Positions 49,246-57,824 of a DNA stretch of 64,000 nucleotides are shown here, one piece after another. A model generated the notes under the pieces. That model searched no databases. It was not told the DNA's origin and saw only the letters and a list, made by a program, of their open reading frames with translations. The translations under genes were made by a program, and so were the position numbers. The number at the start of each line of letters is the position of its first letter. Position 1 is the first letter of the stretch. This DNA comes from Schaalia sp. JY-X169 (lineage in GTDB: Bacteria > Actinomycetota > Actinomycetes > Actinomycetales > Actinomycetaceae): the NCBI RefSeq assembly GCF_014069575.1, contig NZ_CP059675.1, positions 124,001 through 188,000 of the forward strand. Reading direction: 5' to 3'.

Positions 49246-51144
49246 ATGCTTCGCGATAATCGCGCGGGCGCATTAGCGCCGCTTGTAGTTGGGGCCATTG
49301 GCGTAGTCTTTGGCGACATTGGAACATCCCCGCTCTATACACTTCGTGCCGTCCTCACCCACGATGGCGGCGACTTTGCCCCGTCTGCGGTGCTCGGGGT
49401 TATCTCAATGATCATCTGGTGCCTGATAATCATTGTTACCTTCACCTACGTTGGCCTTATCCTCAAGGCCAATAACCAGGGTGAGGGCGGAATACTCGCG
49501 CTCGCAGCCCTGATAACCAGGAAGACCAAGAAGGTCGGCCGGTTGGCGTTTGTTGTCACCACAATTGCGATCATCGGTGCATCGCTGTTCCTAGGTGACG
49601 CCATGATTACGCCTGCCATATCGGTTCTCAGTGCAGCCGAAGGCCTTTCGGTTATCAACCCGGATCTTGCGCACCTGGTGGTGCCGATCTCTCTGATTGT
49701 CTTGACCACCCTATTTGCCTTCCAAAAGAAGGGTACGGCAGGCATTGGTAGCGCATTTGGTCCGGTAATGGTGATGTGGTTCCTGGTCCTTGCTGCACTC
49801 GGTCTGCCATGGATTCTCCGGGAGCCTGGAATTCTTGTCGCCTTGAGCCCAACATATGCGGTTGCATTCGCTATGGAGAGGCCCGCGATCGCGTTCTTTG
49901 CCCTGGGTGCGTGCGTCCTCGCCATCACGGGAGCTGAGGCCCTCTATGCGGACCTTGGGCACTTCGGACGCAAGCCCATAGCGGTGGCGTGGATCGCCTT
50001 GGCGTTACCAGCATTACTCCTCAACTATCTGGGCCAGGGAGCGTTGTTGCTGTCAAACCCGGCAGCAGTGAACAGCCCACTGTATGAACTAGCTCCGAAA
50101 TGGGCGCTGGTTCCAGTCGTCCTTCTCGCGACATTGGCGACAGTCATCGCTTCTCAGGCTGTAATCACGGGAGCGTTCTCTATCGTGCGGCAGGCGATTC
50201 ATATGAACCTCTTGCCACGCATGAGGATCGTGCAGACCTCACGTTCCAGCGGGGGACAGGTGTATCTCCCCGCAGTCAATGGAATCCTCTTTGTTGGCGT
50301 GTTCGCCCTAGTTGCAGCTTTTGGTTCGTCGGAGCGGCTCGCATCTGCGTATGGATTGGCTGTGACTGGAACGCTGCTTCTTGAGCTGTCCCTGTTCCTC
50401 ATCTTCGCGCGGACGGTGTGGAAGTGGTCCCTGGTTCGAGTTGTCCCCATGGCCGTCCTCGTTGGTGGGTTGGAGTTAACCATATTCCTTGCCAACACCT
50501 CAAAAATCCTTTCCGGCGGCTGGATTCCCCTGGCTGTTTCCGCCCTCGTCGCCCTCTTCACATTCACGTGGGCAAGGGGCGCCAAGATCATGTTCGGTCG
50601 ACGCCATGAGATGGAGGGCCCATTGCGACCCTACATCGCAAGTCTGCGCCGCAAGAAGATCCAGCGGGTTCCCGGTGTGGCCGTCTATCCACACGCGAGC
50701 CTCACCACCGTCCCCCTGGCATTGCGTTCCAGTGTTGCCTTCTCTCATGTCCTCCACGAACACGTCATCATCATGGTGGTGAAGCGGCTGGGCGTGCCCA
50801 CCGTAAACGAGTGTGATCGTGTTGTAGTCGATGACCTGGGGAGCATTGATGATGGAATTGTCCGGGTTGAGTACCGCGTTGGATTCAATGACTCACAGAA
50901 TCTGCCGAGGGCGTTGCAGTTGGCTCTGCATAAGAGTCCTGAGCTGGAGTTTGATGCGGAACAGGCTACCTATGTTCTTTCGGTCTTCCGGATCGAGCCG
51001 GCGGACAAGGGAGACCGGCAGCAGTGGCCCAGGTGGCAGCGGCAGCTGTTTCGGAGGATGGAAAAGACTTCGCACAACAGGACGCGGGCATTCCACCTCC
51101 CGCCTGATAGGACAATCGTCATCGGGGCAGAGGTGAAGGCGTGA
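49246..51144 (+). CDS. kup: KUP/HAK-family potassium transporter
   Basis: A 632-residue K+ uptake protein with about twelve helices and a C-terminal cytoplasmic domain (from ~455). Family motifs include [17 protein letters not shown] at residues ~20-36, [32 protein letters not shown] and [20 protein letters not shown]. These segments are well conserved in Kup. Start ATG 49246. It stands alone between tadA and sodA. Confidence 0.95.
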   Translation: MLRDNRAGALAPLVVGAIGVVFGDIGTSPLYTLRAVLTHDGGDFAPSAVLGVISMIIWCLIIIVTFTYVGLILKANNQGEGGILALAALITRKTKKVGRLAFVVTTIAIIGASLFLGDAMITPAISVLSAAEGLSVINPDLAHLVVPISLIVLTTLFAFQKKGTAGIGSAFGPVMVMWFLVLAALGLPWILREPGILVALSPTYAVAFAMERPAIAFFALGACVLAITGAEALYADLGHFGRKPIAVAWIALALPALLLNYLGQGALLLSNPAAVNSPLYELAPKWALVPVVLLATLATVIASQAVITGAFSIVRQAIHMNLLPRMRIVQTSRSSGGQVYLPAVNGILFVGVFALVAAFGSSERLASAYGLAVTGTLLLELSLFLIFARTVWKWSLVRVVPMAVLVGGLELTIFLANTSKILSGGWIPLAVSALVALFTFTWARGAKIMFGRRHEMEGPLRPYIASLRRKKIQRVPGVAVYPHASLTTVPLALRSSVAFSHVLHEHVIIMVVKRLGVPTVNECDRVVVDDLGSIDDGIVRVEYRVGFNDSQNLPRALQLALHKSPELEFDAEQATYVLSVFRIEPADKGDRQQWPRWQRQLFRRMEKTSHNRTRAFHLPPDRTIVIGAEVKA

Positions 51145-51268
51145 GCGGCGTTTCCCCCACAGCGTAGCTCTCAGACGTAGGACCACTGGCCCATGCCGGT
51201 GTGAGGCGATAGGTTTAAGGGAGCCGGGCCGCCGGCATCGACCGGCGCGGGATCTACTAGGAGGAAGC

Positions 51269-51892
51269 ATGGCTGTTTACGTACTACCGGAACTTGACTA
51301 CCCATATGACGCCCTCGAACCGCATATTTCTGCGGAAATCATGGAGCTGCACCACTCAAAGCATCACCAGGCTTACGTCGATGGTGCCAACGCTGCGCTA
51401 GCCTCGCTCGAAGCCGCACGTGAGGCCGGGGACATGGCTGCGGTGAACCTGTATGAGAAGAACTTGGCGTTCCACCTCGGCGGGCACTCCAACCACTCCG
51501 TGTTCTGGAAGAACATGTCACCAAATGGCGGTGGGGAGCCCACAGGTGCACTTGCGAGCGCGATTGATGACAGCTTCGGGTCTCTGGAGAGCTTCAAGAA
51601 GCAGTTCACCGCTGCTGCTATGGGCCTGCAGGGTTCGGGATGGGCCGTTCTTGCCTACGACACCATTTCGGGTCGTCTGGTGACATTCCAGCTCTACGAC
51701 CAGCAGGGCAATGTTCCCGTTGGAACCGTTCCACTCCTGATGTTGGACATGTGGGAGCACGCCTTCTACCTGGATTACAAGAACGTCAAGGCGAAGTACG
51801 TTGATGCCTGGTGGAATGTTGTTAACTGGGACGACGTGGCACGCCGCTTTGAGGCGGCCAAGGAGAACTACGGGAGTCTGCTTGTCGGCTAA
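51269..51892 (+). CDS. sodA: Superoxide dismutase (Mn/Fe type)
   Basis: A 207-residue Mn/Fe SOD. Metal ligands are seen in [30 protein letters not shown], and [13 protein letters not shown] (Asp and His). The length and the [20 protein letters not shown] start are typical of actinobacterial cytosolic enzymes. The [10 protein letters not shown] and DMWEHAFY wording fits the Mn form but cannot exclude Fe or cambialistic use. SD AGGAGGAAGC precedes ATG 51269. Confidence 0.96.
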   Translation: MAVYVLPELDYPYDALEPHISAEIMELHHSKHHQAYVDGANAALASLEAAREAGDMAAVNLYEKNLAFHLGGHSNHSVFWKNMSPNGGGEPTGALASAIDDSFGSLESFKKQFTAAAMGLQGSGWAVLAYDTISGRLVTFQLYDQQGNVPVGTVPLLMLDMWEHAFYLDYKNVKAKYVDAWWNVVNWDDVARRFEAAKENYGSLLVG

Positions 51893-51956
51893 CAGCTGAG
51901 GCGGTACTCACCCAATTTCCCTGTCGCCCGTTAGCGTTGTAGACTTTCGATCGCCT

Positions 51957-52045
51957 GGAGACGTGTCCGAGCGGCCGAAGGTGCAACACTCGAAATGTTG
52001 TGTGGTTAATAGCCACCGTGGGTTCAAATCCCACCGTCTCCGCCA
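51957..52045 (+). tRNA. tRNA-Ser(CGA)
   Basis: Acceptor GGAGACG / CGTCTCC, discriminator G, CCA encoded. Anticodon arm CAACACT-CGA-AATGTTG gives CGA. Long variable arm (TGTGGTTAATAGCCACC region) and GGTTCAAATCC T-loop are present. Third serine tRNA of the window. Confidence 0.97.
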
Positions 52046-52059
52046 ATTGAAAGACGCTG

Positions 52060-52096
52060 GAACCCCGGTTAGAGAAATCTGACCGGGGGTTCTTGC
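52060..52096 (+). terminator. Terminator after tRNA-Ser(CGA)
   Basis: GAACCCCGGT pairs with ACCGGGGGTTC (one bulged G) followed by TTGCT. It also lies beyond the end of the convergent kinase-like gene. Confidence 0.75.
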
Positions 52097-52128
52097 TATC
52101 TGCTTCCGGGCCGGTGGAGGGGTTCCCG

Positions 52129-54429
52129 TTAGACGATCAGCCTGCTTCCTTGCGGACTGACGATGGTCCCTGCGGAGCCTGATGACGGGGGCAGCAGGCG
52201 GATAACGACACGTCCGCTGGTGGACTGGTCCAGCACTCGAACGGACTCGTCGATAAAGCTCGGCGGCGGCGCCGCCGGTACGGGGACATCGGAACTGTCA
52301 TCAAGCAGGACAACGTCGACCCCGCGTCGGCGGGCATCACTTGCGGCAGAGAGAATCGGCGTACCGACAAAAGATAGTGCGCGAATCCCATCGCGGAGCT
52401 CTGCCTCAAGGAGTCGTGCTTCCTGGCGCACTTCGGTTGTGAGTTCACAACCAAGCGCCACAGGGTTGATAAGAGGAACCGCGCGCCGAGCAATAGATTC
52501 CAGTGAAGTGGAGACACGTGAGCGAATTTCTTCTTGAAGTAAGCGTTCCTGGGTAATACGGCTGGCCGCTTCATCTTCTGCTGTCAGGTCATAGACCACA
52601 TCCGTGGTCCACCACACAATGAGAGACCAAAACAGCAGTGCCAGTGCGGGGACCAGTAGCATTGATCCAATTTTGAGCACAGGTATGCCTTCACCTAGGC
52701 CCCACACCAGAGTCGTTACGGCCAGGCTGCCAAGCATCAGCCAGGCAACGCCCATGCGGCCCCGGGAGATAAACCCACATGCCAGCAGAGCTCCAAGGAC
52801 AAGCGTCCAGGCCTCAACTCCCGGCCAAAGCGGCTCGCTAAGAGAAAGAAGGACCGCAAGGTTCCCCATTGCAATAATGGCGATAACTCCGGCTACTACC
52901 CATGGTCTCGCCGCGCCCACGCCCGCTTGGTGACGAAGGAGAGCGAAGTTCAAGCTTGCATACGCGACCAGTGCAAGCACCGATGGAAGGACCGAAGCAA
53001 ACGATTCGTTCAGGAGCCAAATGTTGACGCCATAGCCGATCAAAACTCCAGTTGACACGGTAAACCCCACCCGCGAGACCATGGCTCCTTCCAGTCCCGT
53101 TACCCAGTGCTTGCGTGACTCTTCTGAGAACGACTCGTTCGCAGGGGTTGTGACACGTGGCCACATGAGTATCACAGTTGTTCCGACGCCGAGTTCTGTA
53201 CGTACGTCAGCAGCTCCGCCGATCTCTTCAAGTCGGGTGCGGATTCCGTGTTCGAGGCCGAAGCGTCCTCGGCTTGTTACGTCGTCCCATTCGAAGCCGC
53301 CACCATTGTCGACAATACGGACGTGCAGCGCACAATCAACAATCTTGAACGTGGCAACGACGGCCAGTTGGTGGCCCCGAGGTGGGTTCCCGTGACGCAG
53401 CGAATTACCAACCGCCTCGGATGCTGCCGAAAAAAGGGAGCTGGAGGCGCCACCAAGATGGAATGATCTCACGTCCTCGTCCCCACAGACGGACACCTCC
53501 GGGAAGGCGGACTGAATCGCTTGGATCAAATCCCCGACATCGTGAAGGGGTTTCTCAGAGACCCGGCCCGTCAGCACAGTTGACGCTTCTGCGGCCGCCT
53601 GCTGCAGGAGTGGTGAGTTCTCGGGGTGCCCTGCAATAGCGGACAGAACCGAGAGGACGTGGTCGTGGACAAACTCATTGGCCCGTCGACGCGCGGTTGT
53701 CACCGCTCGTTCGGCGATTAACTCCTGTTCGTTGCGACGATGTTCACCCTGGACTTCATCGAGGTCTTCAGCAAGAGAGATCAACCATGAGTTTCCGAGC
53801 AGCAGAAGGATGCTGAGGGAAGCCATGGCGATGGTCGCCGCCATGCCACTGCCGGTAAGTGGGGACCCAAAGCGCAAGGGAAGTGTCAGAAGGAGGATCA
53901 GGTACGCGGCCCAGAGGGCCACCTGAACCCGTAGTGAACGAAATATTGTCAGGCCCTGCGCGGTAGCAGCGATCGAGTAGGGAATAGTAAGCACCAGCAG
54001 GTTGAAAAGAGGGGCCTGCCCACCCCCGGTCGGCGCTGCACTTCCACTCAGAGGTGAGAAAATGAGGAGCGATGCATAGGTGATGATGGCGCCCAGAGAA
54101 GAGACTCTCCATAGAATCGCGCAAGCCCGTCTGATCACGGGAGTGCGTGCCCGCAACTTGGCATTCTTCAGATCTTCCGCGTGGCAGCCGATCAGAAGCT
54201 CGATGGTTCCGCAGACACCACCGATGAAGGGCAAGATGAACATCATTAGTGTCACTAGGGGCCTTCCCCAAAGGTGACGCCACACGGCGTCAGTGCTCAG
54301 GGTGAGGCTGAGAAGCAGTGCGCCGACTACTGCTGCGGACCCGGCGATTGCTGTCAGAGTTAGGACGTAGCGTTCAAATCTGCCCTTTGCTCTGCGTGGG
54401 GCGAAGAAGTCTTTTGCTGTGTGCAACAC
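52129..54429 (-). CDS. Large sensor-histidine-kinase-like protein with two membrane halves
   Basis: A 766-residue protein. The first half has about seven helices (~20-225), a coiled linker, a HisKA_3-like helix (ANEFVHDHVLSVLSAIAG, His near residue 258) and a HATPase domain with N-box SEAVGNSLRH, DNGGGF and GRFGLEHGI (~340-425). The second half repeats the plan: about six helices (~450-620), a coiled linker (ERLLQEEIRSRVSTSLESIA) with no His, and a short degenerate ATPase-like end (RRRGVDVVLLDDSS...VVIRLLPP). No response regulator is adjacent. It is 5 bp downstream of the transsulfuration gene in the same transcript. Confidence 0.75.
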   Translation of the reverse strand: MLHTAKDFFAPRRAKGRFERYVLTLTAIAGSAAVVGALLLSLTLSTDAVWRHLWGRPLVTLMMFILPFIGGVCGTIELLIGCHAEDLKNAKLRARTPVIRRACAILWRVSSLGAIITYASLLIFSPLSGSAAPTGGGQAPLFNLLVLTIPYSIAATAQGLTIFRSLRVQVALWAAYLILLLTLPLRFGSPLTGSGMAATIAMASLSILLLLGNSWLISLAEDLDEVQGEHRRNEQELIAERAVTTARRRANEFVHDHVLSVLSAIAGHPENSPLLQQAAAEASTVLTGRVSEKPLHDVGDLIQAIQSAFPEVSVCGDEDVRSFHLGGASSSLFSAASEAVGNSLRHGNPPRGHQLAVVATFKIVDCALHVRIVDNGGGFEWDDVTSRGRFGLEHGIRTRLEEIGGAADVRTELGVGTTVILMWPRVTTPANESFSEESRKHWVTGLEGAMVSRVGFTVSTGVLIGYGVNIWLLNESFASVLPSVLALVAYASLNFALLRHQAGVGAARPWVVAGVIAIIAMGNLAVLLSLSEPLWPGVEAWTLVLGALLACGFISRGRMGVAWLMLGSLAVTTLVWGLGEGIPVLKIGSMLLVPALALLFWSLIVWWTTDVVYDLTAEDEAASRITQERLLQEEIRSRVSTSLESIARRAVPLINPVALGCELTTEVRQEARLLEAELRDGIRALSFVGTPILSAASDARRRGVDVVLLDDSSDVPVPAAPPPSFIDESVRVLDQSTSGRVVIRLLPPSSGSAGTIVSPQGSRLIV

Positions 54430-54434
54430 ACCCC

Positions 54435-55580
54435 CTAGCGGGCTTGGCTCGCTTCAAGCGCCTGGGCGATATCTTCCCAAACGTCGTCCACGTCCTCAAT
54501 GCCGATACTGAGACGTACCAGGGACTCGGGAACCCTGTCGGGTTCGGAGGGGTGACGCCTGCGCCTCTCCGCAAGAGATTCCACACCGCCCAGGCTGGTG
54601 GCAGGCACGATCAACTCTAGAGCTTCTACAAAGCGGTCTGCGCGTTGGGGTCCGCCCTCGAGCTCAATGGAGATGATGGCGCCGAATCCAGACAGCTGGT
54701 CTTTAGCGCGCTGATGGTTGGGATCAGATGGCAATCCAGGGTAACGAACCCGCGTGATGTCTTCATGGCCTAGGAGTCGGCGTGCCAGAATCCCTGCCGA
54801 CTCTTCAGATCTGTCCAATCGAAGTGCCAGGGTTCGTAGTCCTCGCAGGGTCAGCCACGCTTCAAACTGGCCCGGAATGCCACCGCGAAGGCTCCGTCGG
54901 GCGTGAAGGGTCTTCCTCAACTCGGGGTCTTTGGTGACAGTGAGTCCCAAGATTACGTCCGAGTGTCCAGCGATGAACTTGGTTGCGGAATGTACGACGA
55001 CATCCGCGCCAACACGTAGTGGCTGCTGGCGTAAGGGAGTGCTGAACGTATTGTCAACTGCGACAAGCAGGCCTCGATCGTGAGCCGCCGCAATCAAGGT
55101 GGGAAGCTCCGCTATCTCGAGGAGGGGGTTCGAGGGAGACTCAATCCAAAACAGGTCGGCGCCATCCATGGCTGCGATGGTTGCTTCTGTGTCGATCGGA
55201 TCAGCTTCACGCAGCTGTAGCTTTCCATCTGCGGAAAGGGCTCGGGCTAGGGCGATTGTTCCGTTATAGGAGGCGGTGGGAATGACGAGGACGCCACCGC
55301 CTGGAACCAAATCGAAGACTGCGGATACTGCAGCGAGCCCCGATGCATAAGCCAGACCCGCTGTCGGCGAACCCTCCAACTGTCCGATAGCGTCCTCAAG
55401 CGGTTCCCAAGCCGCATTTGAGAAGCGTGCGTAGACCCGATTCTCCGCTGTCACGTAGCCGCTTCCGACAAACGTGGAGGACATCGCGATGGGAGGATTC
55501 ACAGCTGCGCCGTCCACGCGGGGAGGGCGTCCTAGAGAAACGACTCTGGTTGCTGATTTGCTGGAGGAGAAGGTGCTCAT
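54435..55580 (-). CDS. PLP-dependent transsulfuration-family enzyme (cystathionine gamma-synthase/lyase-like)
   Basis: A 381-residue Cys/Met-metabolism PLP enzyme. Cofactor Lys is in VVHSATKFIAGHSDVILGLT; other motifs are NPPIAMSSTFVGSG, YARFSNAAWEPLEDAIGQLE, WIESPSNPLLEIAEL, and DNTFSTPLRQQPLRVGAD. The C-terminal SLGGVESLAERRRRHPSEPD and LVRLSIGIEDVDDVWEDI segments are standard. Gamma-synthase, gamma-lyase or another specificity cannot be separated by motif alone. It lies between the DUF488 gene (23 bp upstream) and the kinase-like gene (5 bp downstream) on the same strand. Confidence 0.92.
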   Translation of the reverse strand: MSTFSSSKSATRVVSLGRPPRVDGAAVNPPIAMSSTFVGSGYVTAENRVYARFSNAAWEPLEDAIGQLEGSPTAGLAYASGLAAVSAVFDLVPGGGVLVIPTASYNGTIALARALSADGKLQLREADPIDTEATIAAMDGADLFWIESPSNPLLEIAELPTLIAAAHDRGLLVAVDNTFSTPLRQQPLRVGADVVVHSATKFIAGHSDVILGLTVTKDPELRKTLHARRSLRGGIPGQFEAWLTLRGLRTLALRLDRSEESAGILARRLLGHEDITRVRYPGLPSDPNHQRAKDQLSGFGAIISIELEGGPQRADRFVEALELIVPATSLGGVESLAERRRRHPSEPDRVPESLVRLSIGIEDVDDVWEDIAQALEASQAR

Positions 55581-55603
55581 GCCTCGAGGCTACCCGTAGA
55601 GGA

Positions 55604-55963
55604 CTACGAAGACAGGATTTTCTGGAGTACGGATGCTTCCGAAATGTCAACTGCTTTGGAAGCAGTCAGAAGAGTGAGGGTGCCATCCTGGGACATCTCT
55701 TGCAGCTTGGCTAGTTCCTCTGCCTGGGGTGACTCTTTCAGCTCGCTCTTGTACTTGCTGGTGAACTCCTCGAACTTGGCCGGATCGTGGTCGTACCATT
55801 TCCGCAGCTCGGTCGAGGGCGCCACGTCCTTCGCCCACAGGGTCAGGTTGGCTCTCTCCTTGCTTATGCCGCGCGGCCACAGACGGTCAACCAGGACTCG
55901 CGCGCCGTCCGAAGGTGATGGCTCCTCATAGATACGCTTCACTTGAACGTGGACACCGCTCAT
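55604..55963 (-). CDS. DUF488-family protein
   Basis: A 119-residue small cytosolic protein. VKRIYEEPSPSDGARVLVDR, LWPRGISKERANLTLWAKD, and APSTELRKWYDHDPAKFEEF, with the late TLLTASKAVDISEASVL strand, are the family signature. DUF488 proteins are widespread and functionally unassigned. First gene of a probable DUF488-transsulfuration-kinase transcript, divergent from the methyltransferase. Confidence 0.9.
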   Translation of the reverse strand: MSGVHVQVKRIYEEPSPSDGARVLVDRLWPRGISKERANLTLWAKDVAPSTELRKWYDHDPAKFEEFTSKYKSELKESPQAEELAKLQEMSQDGTLTLLTASKAVDISEASVLQKILSS

Positions 55964-56103
55964 GGCCGACCCCTAACTCACGCGATATGACACGCGTCAT
56001 ACCTAGCGTAACCCTCAGGTTCGCGATTGACGAGGTCGGAGTTGGCTCCAGAAATGTCGGAGGGCTGTGGCAGGGTGGACCCAAGGTAGAAATGGAGGAA
56101 GCG

Positions 56104-57693
56104 ATGGGACAGTTGAACATGGAGCCGGTACTCATGGCCGCATTGCGCAGCGATCTCTTAGCGGCGGATTGGACCGTTGACGTTGTGGAAGGGCTGCTGT
56201 CCCCCATGGCGCTGGCAGCGATGGATAGGGACCAGCTTGTGCCGGCAGCCCTTGAGATGCGCAATCAGACCTCACCGGCAGCGGTGTTGACGATGGTTTT
56301 CGTCCTCGCGCAACCAGTGAGAGCAGGTTCTTTCGCCTACGCCATGCCCGCTCTTGGAGTTGACGGCGCGGTATCCCTGGGGATTATCGCAACCGAGGGT
56401 CGTGAAGGTGAGGTGTGGTGCAATGCTGTATTAGACCTGCGCCCCCACACTGCCGCGATCCCCGTCGGGGGCGTGATTGAACGCCACCAATGGTGGGTGG
56501 CATCGGACCTCTCACAGGCCCAAACGGGCCGCCCCCCACGGGAGGACTATGTGCTTGGGATAGCGTCGGCCTCGACGAACCTCTTGCGACTGACGATGCG
56601 GGACCCTGTGGAGTCTGCCCTTGATATGGGGTGTGGGTGTGGAATTCTTGCCCTATACCTTTCCACTCATGCGCAGAAGGTTGTGGCCACGGACATCTCA
56701 GAGCGGGCTTGCGACTTCACGCGTTTCAATGCTGCATTGAATCAGGTGGATATTGATGTTCGGCAAGGGTCACTTTTTGATCCCGTTGTCGGCCAATCTT
56801 TCGATCTGATCACCTCAAATCCACCTTTCGTAATCACACCGGAAGCGGTGCGGGCGCGGACAAACCTTGAGTACCGCGATGGGGGAATGGTTCGTGACAA
56901 CTTGATTCCGCTCATCATTGAACAGGCAGTGGCACACCTGGCACCTGGTGGGTGCCTACAAATGTTGGCCAACTGGGAGGTGGGCAGTGACACGAAGTGG
57001 TGGCAGCGAAGACCAACCAGGTGGGTAGAGGATGCAACCGCAACCCTGGTAGCAGACGGTGTGGAGGTAGACGCCTGGGTGGTTCAACGCGATCTGGTTG
57101 ATGTTGCCCAGTATGCGGAGTGGTGGATGCGCGACCAGTGGGGGGACAACGTAGAGAGGGGTGTGTGGAACGCAGAGTACACGGAGTGGATCCGTGACTT
57201 TGCCAAGGCGGGTACCGGGTATGTTGGGCTCGGATTCATCGCCGTGCGGTTACGGAGAAGAAAAGATGACGTAGAGATGGTTAGCGGGGACCTTACGGTA
57301 GTGGCGGAATATCTACCAGAAGGTGAACCTGCGGATGGGAACGCCGTGAAGACTGCTCTCAACAATCTTCGTACCCCGCGGGACTGGAAGAATGCAACCT
57401 TTCTGCGCCGAAGTGACGTCAGGGAAGCGCGCTACTATGTTCCGGGCCAGCCCGATCCGGAGTTGGTGAGGATCACGCAGGGCTGTCCCGGCGGCCGGGA
57501 CCGGTCCGTCAGTTCGGTCGTTGCAGCACTCGTTGGTGTCTCAGATGGGGAGCTAACCCCGGCCCAGGTCATTCCTGCGATCGCCGCACTCCTCGGACGG
57601 GAAGAGAGTGAAGTGTCGCTAGAACTTGAGGAAGCAGTGCCTGAACTCCTGCGCTCCGGCGTTCTGGAAGAGGCTCCGTCCCCAGAACACTGA
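56104..57693 (+). CDS. SAM-dependent methyltransferase of the N5-glutamine-MTase-like group
   Basis: A 529-residue protein. An N-terminal domain (~1-150) precedes a class I MTase domain with SALDMGCGCGILALYLSTHA (motif I) and the NPPF motif (SNPPFVITPEA), which is typical of enzymes that methylate amide or ring nitrogens. A C-terminal domain from ~370 contains a winged-helix-like end (SEVSLELEEAVPELL). This layout is conserved in actinobacteria with unknown substrate. Start ATG 56104 follows GGAGG at 6 nt; earlier in-frame ATGs lack an SD. It ends 131 bp before topA. Confidence 0.83.
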   Translation: MGQLNMEPVLMAALRSDLLAADWTVDVVEGLLSPMALAAMDRDQLVPAALEMRNQTSPAAVLTMVFVLAQPVRAGSFAYAMPALGVDGAVSLGIIATEGREGEVWCNAVLDLRPHTAAIPVGGVIERHQWWVASDLSQAQTGRPPREDYVLGIASASTNLLRLTMRDPVESALDMGCGCGILALYLSTHAQKVVATDISERACDFTRFNAALNQVDIDVRQGSLFDPVVGQSFDLITSNPPFVITPEAVRARTNLEYRDGGMVRDNLIPLIIEQAVAHLAPGGCLQMLANWEVGSDTKWWQRRPTRWVEDATATLVADGVEVDAWVVQRDLVDVAQYAEWWMRDQWGDNVERGVWNAEYTEWIRDFAKAGTGYVGLGFIAVRLRRRKDDVEMVSGDLTVVAEYLPEGEPADGNAVKTALNNLRTPRDWKNATFLRRSDVREARYYVPGQPDPELVRITQGCPGGRDRSVSSVVAALVGVSDGELTPAQVIPAIAALLGREESEVSLELEEAVPELLRSGVLEEAPSPEH

Positions 57694-57824
57694 GCTGGGA
57701 AGTATCCACATGTCGGCGGGCGCGCTTGACCTGGCTGGGTACCACCGTTATATGGTCAGCTCTGATAGCTATCAAAACCAAATGTGCCGGGCACTGCTCA
57801 GCAGGAAGTCTAGGGAAGCAAAAA

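Noticed and set aside
54435-55580. Naming the PLP enzyme metB
   Set aside because: Motifs do not separate gamma-synthase from gamma-lyase or methionine gamma-lyase, and no methionine genes are adjacent.
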